A DNA stretch of 64,000 nt from Flavobacteriales bacterium (GTDB taxonomy: Bacteria; Bacteroidota; Bacteroidia; NS11-12g; UBA955). Each line of letters opens with the position of its first letter. Within the stretch, counting starts at the first letter, position 1. The stretch is taken from positions 1 through 64,000 of the forward strand of contig NSIM01000003.1 in assembly GCA_002737705.1 (NCBI GenBank). The letters run 5' to 3'. Under the pieces are notes generated by a model. It was not told where the DNA came from, made no database searches, and worked only from the letters and a program-made list of their open reading frames with translations. Shown here piece by piece: positions 1 through 8,534 of the stretch. The position numbers were made by a program, and so were the translations under genes.

Positions 1-1737
1 AAACTGGCGGAAACCCTTAAACAAATTGACAAAAAACAAACCCAAATTAACAATCAGAAAAAGAATTTCTCGCCCATTTCTGAAGAGCTAGAGAAGAAAA
101 AAGATGCATTAAATGAGCGTATCAAGCAATTGACCAATCCCGAAATGCAAAAATTGATTGACGAGATCAATGCGTTATTAGAGCAAAAGGCAAGCAAAGA
201 GCAGTTGAAGGAAAAGATGCAGAAATTGAGTCAGGTGGGTCAAGAAACCGCAAAGGAATTGGATAAATTGATGGAGCAGTTAAAGGAATTAGAACTAGAG
301 GAGGCCATGGTAAATCAATTGGAGAAGATTCAGGAATGGGTGGATAAGGAAGAGAATTTATCTGTGCAAACCGACAAGGAGAAGGGGAAAGAGTCGTCTG
401 AAGACATTAAACAGAAACAGGACAAGCAGAATGAGGCTTTGTTAGATATAGAAAAGGGCATTCAGGATATACGAAAAAAAAATCAGGAATTGGAAAAACC
501 CATGGATTTAAAGATGGGTGAAGCGGAGCGCAAGGAGGCTGGCAATGAGTCTCAGAAAGCCTCTCAAGAATTGCAGAATAATCGCAAACCCGCTGCATCC
601 GACAAAATGCGAAAGTCTGCCCAAAAAATGAAAGAGGCAATGCAGGCAATGCAAGAAAATTTTGAGCAGGAACAGAAAAAAAGACTAGCAGAAGACTATC
701 AAACCCTGAGGGCTTTGTTGGAAAATCTCATTGAGGCATCGAACAGACAAGAGGCAATTTTTATTGAAATGCGAAAAGTAAATCCCGAAAATCCCAAATT
801 GGTTGCCCTCAATAAGGAACAAATGCGGCTGAAAGAATCTTTGTTGTTTATAGAAGACAGTTTGATGGCTTTGTCTAAACGGCAGCCCATGATTAGCAAT
901 TTTGTGAGCAAAGAAATGGGTAGGGTGAATACACAAATGGGCATGGCATTAGATGAAATGAAAGTGCGGGGTATTGCTTCAGCGGCCATGCATGAACAAT
1001 ATGTTATGACGGGACTCAATAATCTGTCCGAGATGTTGATGGAAAGTTTGCAGAATATGCAACAGAAGATGTCAAGTCAACAAAAGCAGGATGGCAAGAA
1101 AAGTTGTAACAATCCAAACAATGCTGGGTCAGGAAAAACGGGAAAGCCTAAGCCCAGTGATAAGTTGTCGGATGCACAGAAAGAACTCGGGGAACAACTG
1201 CAAAAAATGCAGGATCAGAAACGGGCCAAGCCATCACAATCTGGCAAATCTCAACCAGGAGGGAAAGCAGAAAAAACGGGTGAATCTGGAGAACCCACCC
1301 AGCGAGAGTTAAGTGAAGGATTGGCAAAAATGGCCTTAATGCAGGAGGCGCTTCGCCGCCAGGTAGAACAACTGCGAAAACAGCTCGGACAGGAGGGTAA
1401 ACAGGGCATGTCTAATTCGCTAATGGAGATTGAAAAATTGATGAATCAGCAGGAAAAAGATATTGTAAATGGGCGTTTGAATCAGCAGTCTATGGAACGG
1501 CAAAAACAAATTATGACACGCTTGTTGGAAAACGAAAAGGCCGACAGAAAGCAAGATCAAGAGGATCGCCGTGAATCCAATCGAGCCGAAGTAAATTCGC
1601 CCGAAATACCCCAAGAAATGGCAGATGTTTTGAGAACTAAAATCAGAGAAAGGGAGCAATTACGAGCGGTTCAGCCTATGTTTAAGCCTTATTATAAACA
1701 AAGCGTGCAGAAATACCTTCAGATTTATTCGCGCTAA
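1..1737 (+). CDS. Coiled-coil DUF4175-like protein, C-terminal part (5' end outside window)
   Basis: The frame is open from base 1, so the start lies upstream of the window and about 578 residues are visible. The visible part is extremely rich in Gln, Lys and Glu, with heptad-like stretches typical of long coiled coils, and has low-complexity Lys/Gly/Ser-rich linkers around residues 370-430. It ends in an Arg/Tyr-rich tail. Large coiled-coil proteins of this composition, with N-terminal membrane segments, are annotated as DUF4175 in Bacteroidota. The membrane part cannot be checked here, so the family call is an inference from composition. metG begins 18 bases after the stop. The biological role is unknown. 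Confidence 0.7.
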   Translation, partial: KLAETLKQIDKKQTQINNQKKNFSPISEELEKKKDALNERIKQLTNPEMQKLIDEINALLEQKASKEQLKEKMQKLSQVGQETAKELDKLMEQLKELELEEAMVNQLEKIQEWVDKEENLSVQTDKEKGKESSEDIKQKQDKQNEALLDIEKGIQDIRKKNQELEKPMDLKMGEAERKEAGNESQKASQELQNNRKPAASDKMRKSAQKMKEAMQAMQENFEQEQKKRLAEDYQTLRALLENLIEASNRQEAIFIEMRKVNPENPKLVALNKEQMRLKESLLFIEDSLMALSKRQPMISNFVSKEMGRVNTQMGMALDEMKVRGIASAAMHEQYVMTGLNNLSEMLMESLQNMQQKMSSQQKQDGKKSCNNPNNAGSGKTGKPKPSDKLSDAQKELGEQLQKMQDQKRAKPSQSGKSQPGGKAEKTGESGEPTQRELSEGLAKMALMQEALRRQVEQLRKQLGQEGKQGMSNSLMEIEKLMNQQEKDIVNGRLNQQSMERQKQIMTRLLENEKADRKQDQEDRRESNRAEVNSPEIPQEMADVLRTKIREREQLRAVQPMFKPYYKQSVQKYLQIYSR

Positions 1738-1740
1738 AAG

Positions 1741-1748
1741 TATCTTTG
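1741..1748 (+). promoter_or_regulatory. -7 promoter element (TATCTTTG) for metG
   Basis: The sequence matches the Bacteroidota -7 consensus TAnnTTTG and ends 7 nt before the metG ATG. This places the expected transcription start on or next to the start codon. No clear -33 TTTG is seen upstream. Confidence 0.55.
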
Positions 1749-1755
1749 CTATTCC

Positions 1756-3606
1756 ATGCCAAAAATTACCATTACTGCAGCACTTCCTTATGCCAACGGA
1801 CCTGTTCACATTGGTCATTTGGCGGGGGTTTATATTCCGGCCGACATTTGCGCGCGCGTTCAGCGATTGCGTGGTGAAGAGGTGTTGTTTATTTGCGGGA
1901 GCGACGAACATGGTGTTCCGATTACTTTGAGGGCCCGGAAAGAGGGCGTTACTTCGCAAGATGTGGTGGATCGCTATCACAAGATTATTGGTGATTCGTT
2001 CAAGGAATTGGGCATTTCATTTGATATTTATTCGCGCACGTCGAATGCCACACACAAGGAATTGTCGCAAGCATTTTTTAAGAATTTGTACGATAAAGGG
2101 GTGTTTAAAGAGATTCGCTCGGAGCAGTATTTCGATGAGCATGCCGGACAATTTTTGGCCGATCGATACATTGTGGGTACTTGTCCTTACTGTAAAAACG
2201 AAGGCGCCTATGGCGATCAGTGCGAAAAATGCGGAAGTACATTGAGTCCTACGGAACTGTTGAATCCCAAAAGTGCATTGAGCGGTTCGGTCCCTGTGAT
2301 GCGCGAAACCATCAACTGGTATTTGCCGTTGGACGAGATCCAGGAATCTTTTTTGAATGAATGGATTGGTAGTAAAAGTCATTGGAAGAGTAACGTAATT
2401 GGCCAGTGTAAGAGTTGGTTGAACGAGGGTTTGCGGCCCAGGGCGATGACCCGTGATTTGGAGTGGGGGGTGCCTGTGCCTTTGGAGGGTGCCGATGGCA
2501 AGGTGTTGTATGTGTGGTTTGAAGCGCCGATTGGGTATATCTCGGCCACCAAAGAATTGCGTCCGGATGATTGGGAGCAGTGGTGGACGGGTGATTCGCG
2601 CTTGGTGCATTTCATTGGCAAGGACAACATTGTGTTTCATTGTATTATTTTTCCGGCGATGTTGCATTTGCGGGGCGATGGATATGTGTTGCCAAATCAC
2701 GTGCCAGCGAATGAGTTTTTGAATTTGGAGGGACAGAAAATATCGACCAGCAGGAATTGGGCGGTGTGGTTGAATGAATATTTGGAGGAGATGCCGAATC
2801 GGAAGGACGAGTTGCGTTATGTGCTTACTTCGATTGCGCCGGAGACCAAAGACAGCGAGTTTACTTGGAAGGATTATCAAACCCGCGTGAATTCTGAGCT
2901 GGTGGGAATTTTGGGCAATTTTGCCAACCGGGTGTTGGTGTTGATGCAGAAATATTACGAAGGGGTGATGCCGGTTGTTGGGGCTGTGCGTGAACCGTTT
3001 GCGCTGTTTGATCGAAATTTGGCAGGGGTTTCGCACCCGATGGTGCGAGATTACATTTCGCCGGTGGTTGAATTGTTGAACAATTATCAGTTCCGCGATG
3101 CGCAGTTTAAAATGATGGAATTGGCCCGATTGGGCAACAAATATTTGGCGGAGCACGAGCCTTGGAAGTTGGTGAAAACCGATGCAGCTGCCACGGCACA
3201 GGTGTTAAGCGAGGCGGTGCAGGTATTGTATAATTTGGCTTTGTTGATGGAGCCGTTTATGCCTGAGGCCAGCGAAAGGTTGCTCTTGCAGTTGGGTGCT
3301 GGGGCCAGTGTGGCCGAGCGGAAATTGTTTTGGTCTGCCAATCCGCAGGGCGTTGGGCAATGGTGTGAGTTGGCTGAAGGACATTCATTGGGTGCGGCGG
3401 GTTTGTTGTTTCAAAAGGTCGAGGACGACGTAATTGAGTCGCAGATTGCGAAGTTGCAGGCAACGGCGGCGGAGAGTGCGGCTGCTTTGGGTTCAACAGT
3501 TGGCACTAATGACGCGGCAGGTGAAGTGGCACTTGGCATTGGTGACGTGGCATCTGCCACTGTTGACGTGCTAGCCATCAATGCCATCAAGCCCGATGTG
3601 AGTTGA
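1756..3606 (+). CDS. metG: Methionyl-tRNA synthetase, lacking the C-terminal tRNA-binding domain
   Basis: This enzyme charges initiator and elongator tRNA-Met with methionine in the cytoplasm. The HIGH signature lies at about residues 18-21. A CxxC...CxxC zinc knuckle (CPYC, CEKC) lies near residues 145-160, and KISTS at 328-332 is the KMSKS-type loop. The anticodon-binding helical domain follows. The protein has 616 residues, whereas Bacteroidota MetG usually runs to about 680-690 with an EMAP/Trbp111 domain. Here the chain becomes an Ala/Gly/Val-rich low-complexity tail and stops at IKPDVS, which resembles the lead-in to that missing domain. The catalytic core appears intact. The gene is visibly richer in G+C than its neighbours. 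The start ATG sits 7 nt after a -7 element. Confidence 0.97.
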   Translation: MPKITITAALPYANGPVHIGHLAGVYIPADICARVQRLRGEEVLFICGSDEHGVPITLRARKEGVTSQDVVDRYHKIIGDSFKELGISFDIYSRTSNATHKELSQAFFKNLYDKGVFKEIRSEQYFDEHAGQFLADRYIVGTCPYCKNEGAYGDQCEKCGSTLSPTELLNPKSALSGSVPVMRETINWYLPLDEIQESFLNEWIGSKSHWKSNVIGQCKSWLNEGLRPRAMTRDLEWGVPVPLEGADGKVLYVWFEAPIGYISATKELRPDDWEQWWTGDSRLVHFIGKDNIVFHCIIFPAMLHLRGDGYVLPNHVPANEFLNLEGQKISTSRNWAVWLNEYLEEMPNRKDELRYVLTSIAPETKDSEFTWKDYQTRVNSELVGILGNFANRVLVLMQKYYEGVMPVVGAVREPFALFDRNLAGVSHPMVRDYISPVVELLNNYQFRDAQFKMMELARLGNKYLAEHEPWKLVKTDAAATAQVLSEAVQVLYNLALLMEPFMPEASERLLLQLGAGASVAERKLFWSANPQGVGQWCELAEGHSLGAAGLLFQKVEDDVIESQIAKLQATAAESAAALGSTVGTNDAAGEVALGIGDVASATVDVLAINAIKPDVS

Positions 3607-3804
3607 TGTTGACGGTGAGTTTGATTGCAAACAGCAAAGCGGAAATGCCGCCAATATGATCAAACCAACCCAATCCAAGGGCTCTGCCTCTTGGGGATGA
3701 AAGGTCCGCTAATACAGGAAAATCGATACGGGAATGATGGCAACGAGCCAAAATACCCAGCCAGGGAAGCCCGATTTTTCATTGTATTGGGGTTGATTGT
3801 TCAT
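3587..3804 (-). pseudogene. Possible small membrane-protein remnant antisense to the metG 3' end
   Basis: Reading leftwards from an ATG at 3804 gives 31 residues with one hydrophobic segment (SGFPGWVFWLVAIIPVSIFL). An in-frame TAG follows at 3709-3711, after which the same frame gives a second hydrophobic stretch. Another frame gives a protein-like end (WFDHIGGISALLFAIKL) stopping at 3587. This looks like a short two-helix membrane protein broken by a stop or frameshift, but chance is possible. No family was recognised. Confidence 0.25.
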
Positions 3805-3851
3805 CGATCTCAAAGATAGCAGCACAGAATGAAAAAAAAGAGGGTGTGTTC
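3607..3851. other. Intergenic stretch between metG and the rpmH promoter
   Basis: No intact gene is seen here. The left part carries the possible antisense remnant described separately. The right part is A-rich and leads into the rpmH promoter. No terminator hairpin for metG was found. Confidence 0.5.
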
Positions 3852-3882
3852 TTGCAAATTAAATTGAATCATCTTATCTTTG
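3852..3882 (+). promoter_or_regulatory. Promoter for rpmH-rnpA-yidD
   Basis: TTG at 3852-3854 serves as the -33 core and TATCTTTG at 3875-3882 as the -7 element. They are separated by 20 nt, the spacing usual for Bacteroidota. The rpmH ATG is 24 nt downstream of the -7 element. Confidence 0.65.
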
Positions 3883-3906
3883 CTGCCCTTTTAAGCATTT
3901 TCAATC

Positions 3907-4068
3907 ATGACCAAACGCACTTACCAACCCTCGAATAGAAAACGCAAGAACCGTCACGGTTTCCGTGAAAGAATGGCAACTGCCAATGGTCGTAGGGTAT
4001 TGGCCGCTCGTCGCAAACGCGGTCGTGAAAGTCTTACAGTATCTAACGAGCGCAGTCACAAGGGTTAA
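3907..4068 (+). CDS. rpmH: 50S ribosomal protein L34
   Basis: This gene is 53 codons long. The protein starts [19 protein letters not shown] and continues with a strongly basic stretch ending near residue 40, which is the universal L34 pattern. It is a structural protein of the large ribosomal subunit that binds 23S rRNA. It is slightly longer than the classic 44-46 residues, with an acidic and polar tail ending SHKG. It is followed 26 nt later by rnpA, the normal rpmH-rnpA order. Confidence 0.97.
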   Translation: MTKRTYQPSNRKRKNRHGFRERMATANGRRVLAARRKRGRESLTVSNERSHKG

Positions 4069-4094
4069 TTGCCTTTTTCTGTGTGTTTCAGGCA

Positions 4095-4517
4095 ATGACT
4101 TCACAGATATTGCCATATCGTTTGGGACAGGCTTTCGGTAAGACCGAGAAGCTAAGTAGTAAAAAAATTGTCGCCGGATTGTTTCAGTCTGGCGTTTTTG
4201 TTTCAAAGTATCCGCTGCGGGCCAATTTGTTAATTACTGAATTGCCAGTGCCAGGCGTTCTGGTGCAAGTGCTGTTTACGGCCAGCAAACGGAAGTTCAA
4301 GCGTGCTGTGGATCGCAATTTTGTAAAGCGCCGTTTGCGTGAAGTGTATCGCCAAAATAAATTGCTTTTGTATCAAGCCATCGAATCGAAAAGCATTACA
4401 TTGGCCATCGCCTTAATGTATACTGGCAGTGAACTTCCAGAAATGAAGCAGTTGGAGAAGTCGTACCAAGTGCTGTTAAAAAAAATCTACGATGTGCTCG
4501 AATTGTCCAACCCCTAA
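4095..4517 (+). CDS. rnpA: Ribonuclease P protein component
   Basis: This is the protein subunit of RNase P, which helps the RNA subunit remove 5' leaders from pre-tRNAs. The product is 140 residues. The family signature is visible as [10 protein letters not shown] at about residues 77-86, the equivalent of RNRxKRxxRE, and the preceding segment [13 protein letters not shown] is also typical. ATG 4095 is preferred over an in-frame GTG at 4083, because the protein then starts close to the usual length. The end overlaps yidD by 26 nt. It sits in the rpmH-rnpA-yidD order found across bacteria. Confidence 0.95.
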   Translation: MTSQILPYRLGQAFGKTEKLSSKKIVAGLFQSGVFVSKYPLRANLLITELPVPGVLVQVLFTASKRKFKRAVDRNFVKRRLREVYRQNKLLLYQAIESKSITLAIALMYTGSELPEMKQLEKSYQVLLKKIYDVLELSNP

Positions 4518-4776
4518 AACGCCATTGTCGGAGGATGCTCCGAAACGGTCGCGGCTGGGTAGGATGGTGAATGGTTTGCTTTTGGCGTTCATTCGTGTGT
4601 ATCAATATGTCCTATCACCGCTGCTGCCCAACAGTTGTCGGTTCTTGCCTACTTGCAGCCAATACGGTGTGCAAGCTTTGCAGAAACACGGTCCACTCAA
4701 GGGTTTTTGGCTTACGACCAAGCGAATTTTGCGTTGTCATCCTTGGGGTGGGAGTGGGTATGATCCTGTGCCGTGA
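4492..4776 (+). CDS. yidD: Membrane protein insertion efficiency factor YidD
   Basis: This is a small amphipathic membrane-associated protein thought to help YidC-dependent insertion of inner-membrane proteins. The conserved pattern is clear: [18 protein letters not shown], then KHG, then [14 protein letters not shown] at the end. The longest form is 94 residues from an ATG inside rnpA. A start at ATG 4564 would give a 70-residue protein starting [15 protein letters not shown], which is closer to the usual family length and may be the true start. No yidC lies next to it in this window. Confidence 0.93.
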   Translation: MCSNCPTPKTPLSEDAPKRSRLGRMVNGLLLAFIRVYQYVLSPLLPNSCRFLPTCSQYGVQALQKHGPLKGFWLTTKRILRCHPWGGSGYDPVP

Positions 4777-4839
4777 TAGATAAGGTGATATTAGACGGCT
4801 GGAAAGGGAAGTGGTCGTCACCATAAAATGCGATTATAC

Positions 4840-4870
4840 TTGTTATTGAATGGGGAAATCACTATCTTCG
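4840..4870 (+). promoter_or_regulatory. Promoter for rpsF-rpsR-rplI
   Basis: TTG at 4840-4842 and TATCTTCG at 4863-4870 are separated by 20 nt. The -7 element differs from TAnnTTTG at one position. The rpsF ATG lies 21 nt downstream. Confidence 0.55.
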
Positions 4871-4891
4871 CTGCCCTAAATTTACAGCCAA

Positions 4892-5296
4892 ATGAATACC
4901 AACCACTACGAGACCGTGATCATTTTGACACCCGTGCTCTCTGAGCAACAGATGAAAGACGCTGTTGCAGGCTTCAGAGAGTTGATCACCGGCAATGGAG
5001 GGGAGTTAGTCCACGAAGAAAATTGGGGACTAACCAAATTAGCCTACCCCATCCAGAAAAAAGGCACGGGATTTTATCACTTGTTCGAATTCAAGGCAAA
5101 CCCTGAGTTCATCAAGTCTTTCGAATTGGTTTTTCGCCGTGATGAACGCATTTTGCGTTACCTTACTGTGAAACTCGATCGTTGGGGTGTTGATTTCAAT
5201 CAACGCAAACGCAATGGTGAGCTTCGCACGGTAACACCACAAGGTGAAAAAGTCATTGTAAAAAAGAAAATTGTACTTGAGGAGGCAATGTTATGA
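4892..5296 (+). CDS. rpsF: 30S ribosomal protein S6
   Basis: This is a small-subunit platform protein that binds 16S rRNA together with S18. The N-terminus [17 protein letters not shown] and the central [20 protein letters not shown] are typical S6 strands, and [14 protein letters not shown] is the conserved last strand. At 134 residues it carries the basic C-terminal extension common in this phylum. It overlaps rpsR by 4 nt (ATGA), so the two are translationally coupled. It is the first gene of a three-gene ribosomal operon. Confidence 0.97.
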   Translation: MNTNHYETVIILTPVLSEQQMKDAVAGFRELITGNGGELVHEENWGLTKLAYPIQKKGTGFYHLFEFKANPEFIKSFELVFRRDERILRYLTVKLDRWGVDFNQRKRNGELRTVTPQGEKVIVKKKIVLEEAML

Positions 5297-5556
5297 GCAA
5301 AGATTCAAACTTTATTTTCAACCAAACCCCGCAAGTTCTTCAAAAGAAGAAGTATTGTCGTTTCAAAAAACACGGTATCAAATATATCGATTTTAAGGAC
5401 GGAGAATTCTTGTTGAAGTTCGTAAATGAGCAAGGGAAAATTTTGCCCCGGCGCATCACCGGTACTTCATTGAAGTATCAACGCAAAATTTCTGTAGCCA
5501 TCAAAAGAGCCCGTCACATTGCATTGTTGCCTTTTGTTGCTGATGGATTAAAATAA
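5293..5556 (+). CDS. rpsR: 30S ribosomal protein S18
   Basis: This is the S6 partner on the 30S platform. Key motifs are [18 protein letters not shown] near the start and the C-terminal [20 protein letters not shown], followed by [10 protein letters not shown]. At 87 residues it has normal length. Its start overlaps the rpsF stop, and rplI follows after 16 nt, giving the conserved order rpsF-rpsR-rplI. It retains one Cys (YCRF), which is common in S18 homologues. Confidence 0.97.
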   Translation: MSKDSNFIFNQTPQVLQKKKYCRFKKHGIKYIDFKDGEFLLKFVNEQGKILPRRITGTSLKYQRKISVAIKRARHIALLPFVADGLK

Positions 5557-5572
5557 ATAGGAGAAATATACC

Positions 5573-6013
5573 ATGAAAATAATTCTCAATCAAGATGTTA
5601 AAACACTCGGACTCAAAGATGATGTTGTGTTCGTAAAGGATGGGTATGGAAGAAACTTTTTAATCCCTACAGGAAAAGCCAAATTGGCTTCCGAAGGTGC
5701 ATTAAAGATGTTGGCAGAAGACATTCGCCAACGCTCCTTTAAAGTAGACAAACTGCGCAAAGATGCCGATTTGTTGGCAGGTAAATTAAACGGTTCAACC
5801 ATCAGTTTAACCGCGAAAGCGGGAGCCAGTGGCAAAATATTCGGTTCAGTTACCAGTTTGCAGGTTGCCAATGCGTTGAAAGACAAAGGATTTGATGTAG
5901 ATCGTCGTAAAATTGTTTTTGATGACATTAAATCATTAGGTGCTTACGAAGTAAATATCAATTTATTTAAAGATATTAATGCAAGTATTACATTAGAAGT
6001 GGTTGCAGTTTAA
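5573..6013 (+). CDS. rplI: 50S ribosomal protein L9
   Basis: L9 has two globular domains joined by a long helix and binds near the L1 stalk base of 23S rRNA. The N-terminal domain shows MKIILNQDVKTLGLKDDVV and VKDGYGRNFLIPTGKA, the classic L9 signature, and the C-terminal domain contains AGASGKIFGSVT. The length of 146 residues is standard. A strong hairpin with a T-run follows 20 nt after the stop, so the ribosomal operon ends here. Confidence 0.97.
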   Translation: MKIILNQDVKTLGLKDDVVFVKDGYGRNFLIPTGKAKLASEGALKMLAEDIRQRSFKVDKLRKDADLLAGKLNGSTISLTAKAGASGKIFGSVTSLQVANALKDKGFDVDRRKIVFDDIKSLGAYEVNINLFKDINASITLEVVAV

Positions 6014-6033
6014 TCGTGTTATTTGGTCATTTC

Positions 6034-6066
6034 AAAGGCCGGCCATAAGGTCGGCTTTTGTTTTTT
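6034..6066 (+). terminator. Rho-independent terminator after rplI
   Basis: The 11-bp arms 6034-6044 and 6049-6059 pair fully, with two G-U pairs, around an ATAA loop. A T-rich run to 6066 follows. The hairpin lies between rplI and the exporter gene, so it closes the ribosomal operon. Confidence 0.85.
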
Positions 6067-6088
6067 AATTTGTATATTTGGAAACAAT

Positions 6089-8431
6089 ATGTGGGATAAA
6101 ATTGCCGATTTTATTATCAAGAAACGCACCTATTTCATTCTAGCGATTTTAGTTTTTACTGGGATAATGGGGTATTTTGCCACCAAGGTAGAGATAGACT
6201 ACCAAGCACAAACAATTGTTCCAAAAAACGATCCAGATTTTCAAGGGTATTTGCAATTTCAAAAATCGTTTGGGGATGACAATAATAAAATCGTTCTGGG
6301 ATTTACCAGTCTAAAAGTATTCAATTTGGCGGAATTTGGACATTTGTTCAGATTTTGTGAAGACTTATCAAAATTGCAGGGTGTTAAACAAGTTCTTTCT
6401 CCAACACACTTACTTGCATTAAAGCTAGATACCGGTGAAAAATTTGTCTTAAAACCTTTCATTGCCAATTTCCCACGAACCCAAATTGACCTAGACAGTT
6501 TAAAAATTGCATTCTTAAATATGCGATTTTACCAAGGACTTTTATATAATGAGTCAACTGGGTCGGCTTTAGTCTTGCTTATTGTAGATAAAAAAACGAT
6601 TGATTCTAAATCCCGTATTCGTCTTATGGAAGATATTAAAACCAGGGCTGATGGGTTTGAAAAAGAAATACATGCTGAAATGCATATCAGCGGATTACCC
6701 TATGTGAAAACAGATATTGCAACAACTGTCCGCAAGGAAATCATTTTATTTACAGTAATTGCTTTTTTGTTAACAGCACTGTTGCTTTTTTTATTTTTTC
6801 GAAGTTTTAAAACCCTTATTATAGCCATAATTTTTATTGCGGTTGGGGTTATAACTATGTTTGGTTTGGCCGCATTGTTGGAGTATAAGCTCACATTAAT
6901 TTCTGGTACTTTACCCCCTTTGTTGGTTGTTGTCGGGGTTCAGAATTGTATTTATCTCATTAATAAATACCACGAAGAATTTCGCCGACTCAAGGATAAA
7001 AACACTGCCTTAGTCCGTGTTATATCGAATGTAGGCATTGCCAATTTTCTCATTAATTTCACGACTGCTGTGGGTTTTGGAACTTTTTATTTTACCAAAA
7101 TACAGGTGCTTGAGCAATTTGGTTTGCTTGCATTTATTACCATCAATATCATATTCATTATCAATATTATTGGCATGCCTGTTTTATACAGTTTTATATC
7201 TGCTCCAAGCGATAAGCAAGTTAATCACCTTAATAATCGCAATGTAGGTTTTTTCTTAGATTGGATCAAGTTTATGGTATTTAACCGTAGACGGAGAATT
7301 TATTTTTTTTTCCTTGCAATCACCCTTCTGAGTGCAGTATTTATTTTGCGCCTTCGCCCCTTGGCATTTGTAGTAGATGATATTCCCCACAATTCAAAAA
7401 TTTATAAAGATTTGGGGTATTTCCAAGATAATTTTCATGGGGTATTGCCCTATGAAATAGTCATAAAAGCAGTCGATGAGGGCGATATTATGAATCCAGT
7501 AATTTTAGAAAAAGTCAATCGTCTTCAAAAAGCCCTCAAACGCTTTCCTGAACTTTCTAAACCCATGTCTTTGATTGAGGTTTTATCTTATGCCAATCAG
7601 GTGGTAAATGACAACAATCCAGATTTTTATCGCCTTCCCAATGCCATAAATTTGGCTGATATTGCCGCAAGAATGCCCGAAGAAAAGATCAAAAAATCGA
7701 GTAATTTTATGCATGGTTTGATTGATAGTTCTCATTCTAAATTACGAGTTAGTTATCAGATAAAAGATGTTGGTTCCGATAAGTTTGGAATTATCAACCA
7801 ACAAATTCAAGGTATACTGGAACACCATTTCCCTTCCCAGGAATATAGCACAGAGATTACTGGCACTTCACCGATATTTTTAAAGGGTGTTTCTTATTTG
7901 TTGGGTAGTTTGCGTAGTGCGACGTTTTGGTCTCTTATTATTATTTCCCTCACAATGGGTTTTTTATTTCCTTCTTTTCGAATGGTTATCATCGCTATTG
8001 TGCCAAATATTATCCCACTTTTAGTTACGGCAGGTGCCATGGGTTATTTCGATATTCCCTTGAAGCCATCTACGATATTAATTTTTAGTATTGCCTTTGG
8101 TATTACCGTTGATGCGACCATTCATTTTATTATTTGTTTTCGCAGAGAATTGGTCAAAATGAATCGAAGTGTTCGCGAGGCCATTGACCATACAATCATG
8201 GAAGTGGGTTTGAGTATGTTGTATAGTATGGTTGCAATTTGTGCAGGATTCTTAATCTTTATTTTTTCTGATTTTCAGGGTACACAAGCGATGGGATATC
8301 TAACGGGATTAACACTGTTCATGGGTATGACTGCCAATTTATTGCTTCTCCCTTGCTTTATTCTTTCGTTTGAGAAATATCTCAATTCCAAAGATGAACT
8401 CTCAGAACAAGTTTTCGAAATACCCGATTAA
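6089..8431 (+). CDS. RND-superfamily (MMPL/Patched-like) membrane exporter
   Basis: The product is 780 residues. The layout is that of the RND superfamily: one membrane helix near the N-terminus, a large extracytoplasmic loop, a block of about five helices (about residues 235-390), then the same pattern repeated with a final helix block (about 620-760). The second half contains FGITVDATIHFII, matching the GxxxD-type helix 4/10 motif of these proton-driven proteins. The substrate is unknown; hydrophobic or lipid-like cargo is usual for the MMPL branch. ATG 6089 was chosen because an upstream in-frame start would run through the rplI terminator. No adaptor or outer-membrane partner lies next to it. 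Confidence 0.88.
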   Translation: MWDKIADFIIKKRTYFILAILVFTGIMGYFATKVEIDYQAQTIVPKNDPDFQGYLQFQKSFGDDNNKIVLGFTSLKVFNLAEFGHLFRFCEDLSKLQGVKQVLSPTHLLALKLDTGEKFVLKPFIANFPRTQIDLDSLKIAFLNMRFYQGLLYNESTGSALVLLIVDKKTIDSKSRIRLMEDIKTRADGFEKEIHAEMHISGLPYVKTDIATTVRKEIILFTVIAFLLTALLLFLFFRSFKTLIIAIIFIAVGVITMFGLAALLEYKLTLISGTLPPLLVVVGVQNCIYLINKYHEEFRRLKDKNTALVRVISNVGIANFLINFTTAVGFGTFYFTKIQVLEQFGLLAFITINIIFIINIIGMPVLYSFISAPSDKQVNHLNNRNVGFFLDWIKFMVFNRRRRIYFFFLAITLLSAVFILRLRPLAFVVDDIPHNSKIYKDLGYFQDNFHGVLPYEIVIKAVDEGDIMNPVILEKVNRLQKALKRFPELSKPMSLIEVLSYANQVVNDNNPDFYRLPNAINLADIAARMPEEKIKKSSNFMHGLIDSSHSKLRVSYQIKDVGSDKFGIINQQIQGILEHHFPSQEYSTEITGTSPIFLKGVSYLLGSLRSATFWSLIIISLTMGFLFPSFRMVIIAIVPNIIPLLVTAGAMGYFDIPLKPSTILIFSIAFGITVDATIHFIICFRRELVKMNRSVREAIDHTIMEVGLSMLYSMVAICAGFLIFIFSDFQGTQAMGYLTGLTLFMGMTANLLLLPCFILSFEKYLNSKDELSEQVFEIPD

Positions 8432-8462
8432 AATATAGTTTTTCAGTTGGCTTTAGTCGGCG

Positions 8463-8518
8463 GGGATTGTAAATCCCGAATTCGATGGTGCCTGATTTGT
8501 TCCTTAGCAAACAAGGAA
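8463..8518. terminator. Two small hairpins between convergent genes
   Basis: GGGATT/AATCCC (8463-8468 with 8472-8477) and TTCCTT/AAGGAA (8500-8505 with 8513-8518) are perfect 6-bp stems. They sit between the convergent exporter and LuxE-like genes and probably act as a bidirectional terminator. T-runs are weak. Confidence 0.4.
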
Positions 8519-8534
8519 AATAGCCCATGGGGAT

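Noticed and set aside
2017-3156. A 379-codon open frame antisense to metG
   Set aside because: It lies wholly inside metG, has no recognisable family, and its His/Pro/Arg-rich composition is what the complement of a GC-rich gene gives.
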